Source: Bolinopsis microptera (Eukaryota; Ctenophora; Tentaculata; Lobata; Bolinopsidae). Taken from it: 64,000 nucleotides of DNA. Positions 43,774 to 54,630 of the stretch are shown here, in pieces. Made by a program: the position numbers and the translations under genes. The notes beneath the pieces were generated by a model. That model saw only the letters and a list, made by a program, of their open reading frames with translations, made no database searches and was not told where the DNA came from. The stretch lies in contig NC_087072.1 of assembly GCF_026151205.1 (NCBI RefSeq), forward strand, positions 24,135,603 to 24,199,602, written 5' to 3'. Position 1 is the first letter of the stretch. Each line of letters opens with the position of its first letter.

Positions 43774-45565
43774 ATGAAGACCAAGTTGGAAGGATATGAT
43801 TTTTACAGAGAAGTGCTTGGTTCGCCCCGCTATGTCGTGGCCCCTATGGTCGACATGAGTGAGCTAGCTTGGCGACAGTTGTCGCGTGAGAACGGCGCGC
43901 AACTTTGTTACACCCCCATGTTTCACTCACCACACTTTGCTGACAGCGCTACATACCGTAAGGACAACTTCCACACCACTCCCGAGGATAGACCTCTTAT
44001 CGTTCAGTTCTGTGGAAACGACCCTCAGACTGTATTGAAAGCTGCAAAGTATGTCGAGGATCATTGTGATGCGGTGGATCTCAATCTGGGATGTCCCCAA
44101 GGTATTGCTAGACGCGGCCACTATGGTGCATTTCTGCAGGACGAGTGGGACCTGATATCAAGCATCGTATCTCTTCTCCACAAGGAGCTGTCCGTCCCAG
44201 TGACTTGCAAGATAAGAGTTTTCAAGGAAGTGGAGAGAACTATTGCGTATGCTAAAATGATGGAGAAGGCTGGTTGTCAATTACTGACCATTCATGGGAG
44301 GACGAGGGAGATGAAGGGACCGCACACTGGTATTGCTGATTGGGAACACATTAGAGCTGTTAGGCAGGCTATCAAGATTCCCATGTTTGCTAATGGTAAT
44401 ATCTTGTATTTTGAGGATATAGAGAGATGTATTGCAGCTACTGGAGTTGATGGTGTGATGACCGCTGAGACGAACCTCTACAACCCTGCTCTTTTTACTG
44501 GTTACTGCAGTTTTGATGTTTACAATCAAATGATACTTTTTACATCTTGATTCATTGAATTTATCTATATTGTATGTAGATTGTTTGTCTTGTTTGTCCA
44601 GTGATCAAATTGGTGGTTTATGTCTAAAATCAGATATAATCCAGGTAAAAACCCGCCAGTATGGGAGATGGTTGATAGATATTTGGAGATAGCTCAGAAA
44701 CACGAGACTGGTTTTCAGCATGTCAAAGGTCACGTCTTCAAACTCTACAACATCTCATTCCAGGTTTTTTGTTCGATCTGAAGCCGACTTTAGATTCCAG
44801 TGTCCCTCAAATAGTTAAGTTTAAAGATCTTAATAATAATTATGTTGTTCAATTTCAGTTTTGTCGTTACAATAATTTTCCAATCGCAGATAAAGCATCA
44901 TCTACGAGATCTAATGGCAAAGGTGCACAAGGTACAGGATGTAGTTGACGCTCAACAAATTATAAAGGCCGAACTTATAGCAGATTCTAAAAAGGAAATT
45001 CCGGATATTCAAGTTCAAAGGGTGGAAACTTGCGCGAATTTTAAGCACCTTCCTCATTGGGTTTGTCAGCCCTATTTTAGATCTACACGACTGGAAGCTC
45101 TTACTGGTGATGCGGTAAGTGTGTATTAATTTACCGGGTTTTATCTTTGGAGCGCTGCTACTTTTTACCTTTAATTCTTTTTTTACTTCTTTATTGTAGT
45201 CTAGAATATAATTGATTGTTAATCCTCCGCAGAAAGAAGTAGAGACAGATATGGAGGCGGTACTACAAGAAGAGAGGAAAGCACGCAAAGAACAGAAGAG
45301 ACTTCGCAAAGCTGCTCTCTTCCAAAAAGCGTTGCTAAAGCCCGCCAAAAAGCGAAAGTTTGCAAGTTGCACGAGTTGCGAGCAGAATCCTGGGTCAGAA
45401 AAATGTGTTCACAAAATGTGTAAACGATGTTGCCTTTCTAAAACAGTTGAATTGATCGTGGATTGCGAGCACCATAATGTATGGGCTAAAGCCCGATATG
45501 AAAGGATGTATGGAACAAAAAGTAAGGACAAAACTGAGAAAGGGGATCCAATTGCAACTGTGTAA
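43774..45565 (+). CDS. DUS1L: tRNA-dihydrouridine synthase, DUS1L type
   Basis: Exons 43774-44500, 44645-44763, 44890-45114 and 45233-45565 join in phase to 467 residues, close to the vertebrate protein. The catalytic barrel has the FMN-site start [14 protein letters not shown] and the active site [20 protein letters not shown] with Cys107 as acid. It also has [22 protein letters not shown] and PMFANGNI, then the FMN-phosphate part with [12 protein letters not shown] helical domain and HWVCQPYFR follow. The C-terminus has a Cys cluster ([22 protein letters not shown]), a feature of DUS1L. The enzyme reduces uridine in the tRNA D-loop (position 16/17) with NADPH. It starts 578 bp after the BOD1L-like gene on the same strand. 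All introns are GT-AG. Confidence 0.95.
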
Positions 45566-46052
45566 TATTGTGTAGATCGAAACGTATGATTTATGCTATT
45601 GAAATAGGGGTATTTATTGAAAGTTCTAAATCGTGTATGTCTTCCTTGAGCAATACCTGTAAATACATGCTACTAATTCTGATAATTTGATCTATTTATA
45701 GGATTATGAGAGTACTATCCTTTCGAACTGTGTATTAACCGAATTCCCTTCCTCATTTTATGATTTAAACTTTATTTTTAACCGATAAACCATGTATTGT
45801 TTATTGTTGTATTGAAGTTGTAACATAATCCAAATTAAATGTTACTCTAGATAATGATAATATTGGTAATTGGTAGGGGACTACAGTATATTTCTGAATA
45901 TTAACTTCACATCATGCTGTAAGAACAGGCCATTAGTTCTTTAGTAGTTGTTTACTGTTTACTGTGTTACTGTGATCTCTAGTATCATGAACAGATAATT
46001 CGTCTAATTTCTCACTCCCAAATACGACCAAATTATCAAGTATTTACAAGGT
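45566..46052. other. Intergenic between DUS1L and PRKRIP1
   Basis: AT-rich, with the DUS1L 3' UTR and the PRKRIP1 promoter expected here. Nothing else was recognised. Confidence 0.45.
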
Positions 46053-47029
46053 ATGTCGTCTAATAAAGAAATTCGAGTCGGTGGAAAATCGTACCAACCT
46101 ATAAAAGACACAGCAAAACGCTATGACAAGGATAAAGAGAAACCAGTGGTGACGACAAATCTTGTTGATAAACAGAGGAGAAAACTTGACAACCTCATGG
46201 CTAGAATTGATAAGCCTATAAACCTTCCTGAACGGGTTAGACTACATGATTATAACAATAAACTGGTTGTCCTTTTGAAGTTACTGTTAAGGTATCGGTG
46301 TTGGTAAATATAATTTTCGTGTGCCATTGACTTAAATTTTAAAGATTTTGATTTCAGCCGAAGGAGTGGAAGCCGTCAGATCCCAGAGAGTTCGTAAGGA
46401 ATGTGATGGGAAGTAGTGCTGGTGCTGGAAGTGGAGAATTTCATGTATACAGGTAGTTACATGTATATTCATATGAGCTACACATCATAATTGTATGTAT
46501 GTAGAAATGTATGATAAGTACTAAGTTGCGTTGATGCCAATCTTATTTACTGTGATCTAATTTGACACTACATACATATTGTGAGGCCCTATGTGAAACC
46601 CTATCTGCAGATAAGTTTTCAATAACTAACATCGTTTTATTCAGGGCCATAAGAAAAAGAACAATGCAACGAGAAGAGTTCCTTACAAAGAATAAAGAAG
46701 AATCAGACGTGCAAAAAGAATTCAATAAAAGGGTAGATGAAAATCGCGAAAAGGAGGATGCAAAGACAGCGAAGAAACGTCTTAAAAGGCAGAAGCAAAA
46801 AGCTAACAAGAAAAAACCAAAACAGGAAACTGTTGAGATTAGTGAAGAATCAGATTTAGAGGAAGAGACTGCTAATGAAAATGAGAGCCAACCTGTGAGG
46901 GATAGTAATAAAACTGATGAAATTAATCATGATTGTGATGAAAACAAAGAATCGTTGTCAGATGATATCGAAGATGGAACTAAAACGATTGAATCCGCAG
47001 TCAGTGTCAATGGTGATTCAAATAGTTAA
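46053..47029 (+). CDS. PRKRIP1: PRKRIP1-like spliceosome-associated protein
   Basis: Exons 46053-46235, 46358-46452 and 46645-47029 join in phase (0, then 2) to 220 residues. The signature [20 protein letters not shown] is almost identical to the vertebrate family. It is flanked by [20 protein letters not shown] upstream and by a long basic/charged helix ([18 protein letters not shown], then [14 protein letters not shown]) and an acidic tail. PRKRIP1 binds double-stranded RNA and spans catalytic-step spliceosomes through its long helix. The exon-1 donor is GTTAGA at 46236; using it gives [15 protein letters not shown], which aligns without gaps to the family, whereas reading on to a later GT does not. 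Confidence 0.95.
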
Positions 47030-48427
47030 GCTTTTACACATATCAAGACTTTGATTGTTGATTATTATAATAGACATTATGTACCTCGAGACTGTCATAT
47101 TGGCCCAATCTTCACTCGCCAGTCTAACCGTGATATGTCATATCTTGGAACGCGCTTTGCGCAAAGTTTATAAAAAGCATGAATTTTCATCAGCTGAGAA
47201 GCACAATGACCGCGCGCGACCATTTGGCTGGTCGCACCGTACGACGCGCGATATACCTTGTATAACCCAGGTGGGCGAGATAATCAAATTTGTTGAAATA
47301 TGTATCTTTATCTTGTATCATGACAGTCTAGTATAGTTATGTAACCTATTTAGTTTAATATCTTGCTTTGCTCCAACACTGTAGAATATAATAGGGCCAT
47401 GCGACAAGCCTAATATAACTAATTTGTATCGCATTTTCCCATTTACCTCTCGTAATAAGGTTTTGTTATATAATACAAGCACTAAGCATATATAACATAA
47501 TATATATATATATACTATATAGTATATAATATAATATGTATAATACAGCTGCCGGCATAGCAGCGATGTGTTACATGTTACTATGTTAGTGACAAAAATA
47601 TGAACTACCTACCAAGTAATCTTACACTGCCATATTTGAGTATAAGAAGCGTGCCGTGAATTTCAAATCATAGGATTCACGTTCGAACATAATATACTTA
47701 ATACTTTAATATTGTTGAGCATTTTGAAATATAGGGAGCGCAAGTCGTCAATTTGTACCATAGGAGATGATGCAAACTACAGATAGGACGCTTCCCTTTT
47801 CCTATCAGCTGTCGTCCTATTCTAGTTTTACTATAAAGTGTCACCATTGCTGTTACAACTACAAGTTTATATAAACGATAAATATTACAACTTTTTAAAA
47901 ACCTGAGCCAATTAACTTCGTATTATTCTCAGCTAACACTAACAGCTAAGGGTTTGATCATTTACATAATCGGTATCCAGGGGACAGAAGTTGAGAAGAA
48001 CTGATGATGGTATAATTCCTAAGCTATAGCCGTGTGTAAACTTGCTGATGTACGGCCACGGGGTTACAAGTTCACATATCATGACTTTTAAACGTAATGT
48101 GAGATATGTGAATGGTGCCTATACTATACTTATAGTATAACCTTGGTTCCGCCTACTATGAATATACAATCATCCTAAAGAATGAATTAACCATTTTAAA
48201 TTTTCATCGAGAGACATTCACTAGCAACTAATTACTAAGGTATTATAAATATTTGTTTGGTAGTTGATAATAATAATATCGCCTCACGTTGTAGGCCCGC
48301 GATGAGGGTCACGACGTGAGACAATGATAATACATATAATATTGGAAAAGTGTTGTAGGTTTATAATTTATTTATAATTATTAATTATATAATTATTAAT
48401 TATATAATTATATAATTATTAATTATA

Positions 48428-48506
48428 ACCTACCAGGACGCGCGCCGAGTTTGGAGTTGGACTCCTCGCGAGTTGGAACAAATACTTTACGAGTATCACC
48501 CGTTAA
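48428..48506 (+). repeat. Repeat fragment shared with 17412-17476
   Basis: CCTACCAGGACGCGCGCCGA and GAGTATCACCCGTTAAG are shared. This copy has about 20 bp extra between them (GTTGGACTCCTCGCGAG). It sits next to an AT-only palindromic run. Confidence 0.65.
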
Positions 48507-49600
48507 GAAAAGTGAGTAAATTTAAGATTCAGTTTATTAATAATAATGAAGGTAACGATCGTCTCTTGTAAAATTGAAAATTTCTAGAAATAAAACAAAA
48601 TATCAAATTATGCAAGTAGAACTAGAATCATTCGTTGAAGTTAATATAATATAAGCAGATCTATAATAAAAGTTTGCGTAAAATCTGGCCCCAAAATGAA
48701 TTAACGAAATAGCATTCAAGATTCATGATCGCCCAGCAACTGTTTGAATTTGATATCCGACAGCCTGATGATATCACAATTTTTTCTATCCAAAGAACCG
48801 TTTGCAGTTACTCAAACATTTCTTCATGTCCCCCTCTTCGTTTTCACATAAGTGCACACATCTCTGAAAAGAGGAATGTTTAATCCTCTTTATAACTTGA
48901 TTATAAACTAAATTTGGATTATATAAATATAATAGCAACAAACTGAACACAATGGCTAATTTCTAGTGAACTCACGGGATCAGGCGCAGCTAAGGTAACA
49001 GCGATGCAAAGGGAGGAGATAACAAGGAGGAGATAACAGACGGACTTCCAGAGAGACATACTTTACTTCTTCTGGGACGGTTGTAAAATGAACACATTTG
49101 AATAATATAATGAACTGAATCATGAAAATAATAAATATACAGAAAATCTATTCGCCTTCAGACTTTCAGAGACCTTAGCCCATAGCCGTTATCCGGTATA
49201 TATCAGGATGTGATATAACAATATGAATAAGAATAAGAATATCACAATAGCCCATAGCCATAGGCCACATATTCACACATGGGATTATATTGGATGCAGG
49301 ACGTGAGCCGTGAGGTTGGTAGTTACTCGGAGGCCGGAAATTGTCATGCCATTTCCTGGCCTGTTCATGTGATCCAACTCCATGATTTACTGGCGCAAGC
49401 AAACTGAGAACTATATAATTTATTGGAATTTATTCATATATATTGTACTTGTAGTTGTACGTGTTAAAATAGAGCGATAAGATCGACGAAAGTCAAAGTT
49501 TGTCGTGACCCGTGACCAGGTGACTTGTTATCGGAAATCGGTAATATGTGTATTTAAAGTTAAAATAACATAAACCCGCCACGCAAAGGGTTTATATAAC

Positions 49601-49628
49601 AGATCATCCCGCGCTAGCGGGATGATCT
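49601..49628. repeat. Perfect hairpin, 12-bp arms and 4-nt loop
   Basis: Arms AGATCATCCCGC and GCGGGATGATCT around GCTA. Flanking GTTTATATAAC and TGATAAAC can extend the stem with mismatches. It is followed by a second small hairpin (GTGCGCGCAGCGCAC). Confidence 0.85.
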
Positions 49629-51324
49629 GATAAACACATACGAGTGCGCGCAGCGCACGAGTTTTGTGTTAATATGTAATCCCGAAGCGCCAGCTGAGGG
49701 ATTACATTTATTTAGCCCTGAGCGTGAAGTGTTTATGGATTATAATTATCTCCGGCGATTTCGACAAGGGATTTATACTTTAGAAGAGAGTGATAAAATA
49801 GTTTTTATTTCGGAATACGGGTCTGATTTTAGTAATATTTTCATTTCTATTTGTGATGGTGATAACAAGTGATACGATAACGTACTAGAACAGTAGTAAA
49901 AATCTGGATGACTGAAGCCAAGAATTAAATTTGTTTAGAGCCCAGTTGTTGACCCTAACTGTACTGTCCGGAACACGATTGGAAAGCAGTTCATCAATCT
50001 GAATGTCAAACCGATCTGTCATAGTGGAGCAATAGCTTGAACGTTAGCAGGAACAAGAGCTGGAAGGAGAGCAAGCAAAACAATACTATTTTTAGGGCAC
50101 GGACAAGGGTAGCTGGCTAGTCGCCAACTTCTCACGCCACGCGTTGGAGAAATTCCAAGAATTAGCTGCTTTGGCAACGTTCCCAGGAATTTGCGTGTAA
50201 AAGAAGTGGACGGTTACGATGTTTCATATCACGTGGTGCGCTTTCGTGTCACGTGGTATAGACTCGGCGTATGCTATTGGTGGCACGTGGTACGCACGTG
50301 ACGCGCCCACGTGATCGCGCGTCTAACTGTTCTACTTCTACTATTATCGAGTTCTAATCAGCAGTATCATTGATTATTGTAAGTCGGAGAATTGAATGAT
50401 AAACATCAGTTACGACTAAAAAGCGGGCCGGGTTTATACAAATTTCCGGGGCGGGATGATATCACCTTGAGATGTTTATCTAACAGCGGGCCGGGCTGAG
50501 TGATAATATGATCCCGCGTCGAAATCCCGGAGATATTTATAGTAACCTGCACACGGTCAATAGTAGCGTGCTAAGTCAAACTTGAATTCATTTAATACCA
50601 GAGCAGAAAACATTAAATAAGATAATATAAATAAGGCGGCGCTTCTCTCATCCACCAAGGACGAAATATTTGTTCACGGACACAAGAAAGATAATGTTAT
50701 GCTGAACTTTGCCTGATACTGATAGCTTGAAACGTTAGCAGACACAGTGAGGTTGAGAGGGCGGTCAGCTAGAGTACTGGAACTCCCAACGAATGATAAG
50801 GGAGTTCATTAACAGTAGCACAAAATAAAACCTCCGGCTAGTTCTCAGACCGATCCACGTAATCGGCATATCCTGGTTTCAAAAGCAATTCTCAGCAAAG
50901 GCCCCTGATTTGCCGAGAAATTTCGACTCTCAGGCTTTTTCACGTTCCACTTACCAGTTTCAATGGTGAGACAGGAAATATTACCGGGCGGCACTGGTCC
51001 TCTCTCTGCTGCTGCTGAGGGTAACTGCAGTTAGTGACATTGACAATCACAATTAGAACGAAGCTGAGGTATTAAGGAAACACTTCGAGCACTTCAGACT
51101 CAGTTGATCCGAACAATCACTTGTTTGTAATACACTCAGCACTGCTTCCCGGAAAACTTAGTAATGGTTGTTGGTAATCCTTGCAAAGCAGAAGCTCTCA
51201 GGGCGAGCAATATAATGATGTCATTGCGGGCCACGTAACGGGCGCTCCCACGAAATCGCTCGTCCAAATTTTTTTTTAATTTTTGTGAAAAGGCCCTGAG
51301 GGTATGGAAATATTCTAATTTGGT

Positions 51325-51465
51325 GTATTTTTGGACGCTGATTCCGAATCACCCCCCAAGACGTATCGGTGTAGTAAAAATGCTTCCCTGGAGAGATATG
51401 GGCAAAAACTGTTTTTTCACGTGACAAGCTAGTAAAACACGAATTGTTTAGGGATCGGGTTAGAG
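51325..51465 (+). repeat. Telomere-type element, third, partial copy
   Basis: GGTGTATTTTTGGACGCTGATTCCGAATCACCCC through CACGTGA matches the corresponding part of the element at 15432-15765. The TTAGGG part is reduced to TTTAGGGATCGGGTTAG. Confidence 0.65.
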
Positions 51466-52114
51466 CGAATTAGTAAGAAGGTAAGAGCCCATTGCGGTGG
51501 GGGGGGGGGGGGGGGGGGGGTGCAGCCAAACCAAGAAATATGAGTGATTCTGACAGGTTCTAATATATAAAAAATGTACACCGTATTAGGTACTGAAGAA
51601 AGGAACTTTACTAATTCTAGTAGTACTAGTAGTACTAGTAGAGAACTAGAATTATTAATATTAATATTATATTTATAAGGACCCAATAATCGACACGTCT
51701 GGAGATGGGCCAGGCCAGATTATTAAGGCCTCTTGAGAACGCGACAGTGATTTCTTGATTAAAACTTATTTTTTTCTAAATTATTAATTAACGAGATCTA
51801 AATATTATCATGTATCTCGGGCGCTGTCATAATACAGTATCTTCCTCTGCTTAATTTTGCGTCCACTAAAATATGTGACTGTACTTGATCCCCCACTCCT
51901 AACTCCGCCTCCATTTATATCGTCGATCCCTATCTAATACAGTTCAACTTCTGTCTAAATCTCACTCAGCTCCAGATTACAGTCTCTCGGAGACTGCATT
52001 ATCTGGAGCTGGATAGACAATAAATATCAGTAAATTTCTGGAAGAATGGGAACTTAGAATAAGACCAGACATGATGAGTCATGAGTATGACATGATGAGT
52101 CATGAGTAGGTCAA

Positions 52115-52290
52115 GGGTCGTTCACATATTACGTAATCAGCCGAGGGGGAGGGCCGGGGGTTTCTAAATGATCACGCTAGTGTAAGTTGTACACAATAGC
52201 TATGTGTAAAACTGATTACGGAGGGCCAGAGGGAGGGGTTAAAATGGATCAAAAAGTGATTCCGTAATATGTGTACAACTACAACCCCTA
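52115..52290 (+). mobile_element. MITE with GGGTCGTTCACATATTACGT ends, copy 1
   Basis: The start is AAGGGTCGTTCACATATTACG. The interior has CCGAGGGGGAGGGCCGGGG and TAGCTATGTGTAAAACTGATTACGGAGGG. The far end, CCGTAATATGTGTACAAC, is a degenerate inverted copy of the start. It matches 52465-52632 in inverted orientation. Confidence 0.8.
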
Positions 52291-52464
52291 ATACTAATAG
52301 AAAGAACAAACAAATTAGAATTTACATTTTTTTTAAATTTCTGCCTTTGATTTATTTTATCCCTAAAGTTAAACATGAATTGTAAAGATTGCTGCGGCTA
52401 TAATTGTTACAACAAAGAATCAACATGTCTTGTTCTTTGTTGTACCATTTACAAATAAAGCCAA

Positions 52465-52632
52465 AGGGTCGTTCACATATATTACGTAATCAATTCTTGG
52501 AAAAATTTACCCTCCCCCCCTCCGTGATTACACATAGCTATAATTGTGTCAAAATTACACTAGCGTAATCATTTGGAATTCCCCGGCCCCCTCCCGATTC
52601 CCCCTCGGCTGATGTAATATGTGAACGACCCC
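52465..52632 (-). mobile_element. MITE with GGGTCGTTCACATATTACGT ends, copy 2
   Basis: Bounded by AGGGTCGTTCACATATATTACGTAAT and its inverse ATGTAATATGTGAACGACCCCT. It reads in the opposite direction to copy 1, 175 bp away, so the two form a large imperfect palindrome. Confidence 0.82.
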
Positions 52633-53691
52633 TAATTCAGTTTTATCCCGAATACATTTTGTTGGCAGACAATGTGCACTGCATGATAACAGAAATTCGA
52701 TTTCAAAGGGGTCGTAGTTTTTCAAAGACCCGTTTAGGGTCCGTAATTTTAAAGACATTGGCATAAACGATATTAAATATAAGTATAACGGATAATAATC
52801 TGTTGATTTTATGATAATATTAACTATACTTCTCTCATTATTTTATTATGCAAAATTGCGTTGTTTAAAAAAACTATCACAGGAAAACATGTTATCACGC
52901 CAATCTGTATGAAGCGTCGGAAGCTTCTAATTCACTAACTACACTAATAGTTACATATCATAGTCTCTTCGATAGATTCTGTACATTCAAATATGTGTCA
53001 AAACTTTAGAGAAATATTTTATATCAATAGATCCTGACAGGATAGTTGTCTAGGTTGTCACTTCAATGTTTTAGAGTCCAGTGATACACAAGTTGATATT
53101 TTTACAGCAAAATATTAAAATCGTGTTGTTCTACAATACAAGTTTCAGTAAATATATCAATTTTACCGGGCAGACTGCTAGATTATGAGCAAGTCAAAAT
53201 ATTGTGATCGCCATGATTTTTCTTTACTTTTTTATAGCATCGCTCCAAAAGCCAAGCCACTTTTTTGCCTCTAATTTTACTGCAGTCTAGTTTCTAGCCA
53301 GTATTTTTGTCCATGGCTAATCCCAATAGACATTACAATAGACAGGTCAGGATTAACATAGTTGATCGTTGTAAAACCAAACTTCCCACATTTTGGCGAG
53401 CTTGTGCGATTACACCATATTATCGTATTATGATAGTCTGTGTATACCAAGTGCTTCTGGGCAATAAGCTGCTGCATCATGCAGCCTGCACGCATCAATA
53501 AAAAGAATGTTTGAATTCCATGTCACAATACCTTTGAATGTTCAAATCACACGTGAGGGCTGGCTCTCTGCAACTTTAGTAACCCGAACCGTCTGCTTTA
53601 CTGAAAGTGTCCAAGCAGTTTCTTACATTGTCTCGGCTCATCCCACAGACGAACATACGAGCACGTGTCATTGTATATCATCCCAAGATTG

Positions 53692-54630
53692 TCACATGAG
53701 AATAGCCATATCGTCATCGTTTCTACGAGACTTGTGCATAACATAGTTCCAAAGCCACACCAGAAGATTGAACACGATATAGGATAGGACGAGGAGCGCG
53801 ATCACCCCTATCACAATGAAGATTTGTGCGACAAGACTGCAGTTAGTCATAATGAACACAGCCCTTTTCGAGGGAGTCAAACACTGTGATCCCCTCTCCA
53901 AGTAGTACTCTGTTTCGTTACACTCGAACTTGGTTTTGTGTGCCATCAGTTCCACCTTCTTATCCTCCGAGGTCCACAGATTCTCAAACTTCTCGTGCTT
54001 GTAAAGCTGTCGGAACTGGGCCTCCTTGTTCCGGGCGTTATCGTTGCTGTCGATCACTTGGTCGTACTGCTTAGCCCGCTCAGTATACGATGACTCAGGG
54101 GTGGCATCTGTTGGCAGCTCCGGGTTGTAGGTGATGCTTTGGCTCTTCCAACCGAGTCCAATGTGAGACCCAGCTGTGAGTTCTGTGACATCAGAGCGGT
54201 CGTGGCAGTAGTACACTGTCGAGCTCTCGGCAGTGATCCTTGTCGAATCCTCGGTATCGGCCAATTCTTTACCCTCTTTCTTACTGCTCTTCCGAACAAC
54301 GGACACGTCGATCCGGGGAATATTCTTATCGGCCTTGTCCCCCACAGAAGTACAGCGGAGGGTGAGGGGTTCCTCTATGTCCTCCCACCTGATGACCCTG
54401 CAGCACCTGTACCTCACGTGACTCAACTCGCATTTCTGACAATTCAGCTTCGTTACATTTGGTTTGATCACTTCCTGAATTATCGTCTTAGCAAAGTATG
54501 AAACACAGTACACTTCCGCACTCTGGTCCTTGCTGATCGGGATCACGTAATTGGCATCAGGTTTTCTGTTATCAATAACCGCTAGACCCAGCAGGGAGAG
54601 GCTGAGGAGGGATAGCAGTCGGAATAGCAT
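53692..54630 (-). CDS. Type I single-pass membrane protein, Cys-rich ectodomain, function unknown
   Basis: 312 residues from the start MLFRLLSLLSLSLLGLAVID, chosen because it gives a standard signal peptide; an in-frame ATG at 54732 adds 34 residues. The ectodomain (about 20-265) has paired Cys (NCQKCELSHVRYRCCR, TLRC, VYYC, KFEC, QC, NC) and acidic, Lys-rich stretches. One strong membrane helix (about AQIFIVIGVIALLVLSYIVF) is followed by a short basic tail (HKSRRNDDDMAILM). No intron is needed. I do not recognise the family. The 5' two-thirds and the upstream flank are repeated at 60847 onward. Confidence 0.75.
   Translation of the reverse strand: MLFRLLSLLSLSLLGLAVIDNRKPDANYVIPISKDQSAEVYCVSYFAKTIIQEVIKPNVTKLNCQKCELSHVRYRCCRVIRWEDIEEPLTLRCTSVGDKADKNIPRIDVSVVRKSSKKEGKELADTEDSTRITAESSTVYYCHDRSDVTELTAGSHIGLGWKSQSITYNPELPTDATPESSYTERAKQYDQVIDSNDNARNKEAQFRQLYKHEKFENLWTSEDKKVELMAHKTKFECNETEYYLERGSQCLTPSKRAVFIMTNCSLVAQIFIVIGVIALLVLSYIVFNLLVWLWNYVMHKSRRNDDDMAILM

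Larger units (their letters stand above)
47030..53691. other. Long gene-poor region rich in small repeats
   Basis: No gene was recognised over about 6.7 kb. Contents: TA microsatellites (47495-47540, 48366-48427); a copy at 48428-48506 of the repeat at 17412; the hairpin at 49601-49628; CACGTG-rich DNA at 50228-50310; two GCGGGCCGGG words at 50424 and 50485; a third telomere-element fragment at 51325-51465; a G22 run at 51499; and the inverted MITE pair at 52115 and 52465. ORFs at 49666-49872 and 53277-53746 have no recognisable motifs. Confidence 0.5.

Noticed and set aside
44501..44550. Continuation of DUS1L exon 1 to the in-frame stop at 44550
   Set aside because: GT at 44501 joins in phase to 44645, where the family's expected sequence continues; the extension is intron.
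47055..47336. 93-codon ORF after PRKRIP1
   Set aside because: It overlaps a CG-palindromic repeat (GCGCGCGACCATTTGGCTGGTCGC) and has no family features.
48773..48830. CTGATGA word as a hammerhead core
   Set aside because: There is no GAAA box or pairing arms at the right distance; the same holds for CTGATGA at 48000 and 22922.
49666..49872. 68-codon ORF as a gene
   Set aside because: No recognisable motif, no splice partners, and it lies in a repeat-rich gene desert. Recorded only as a finding.
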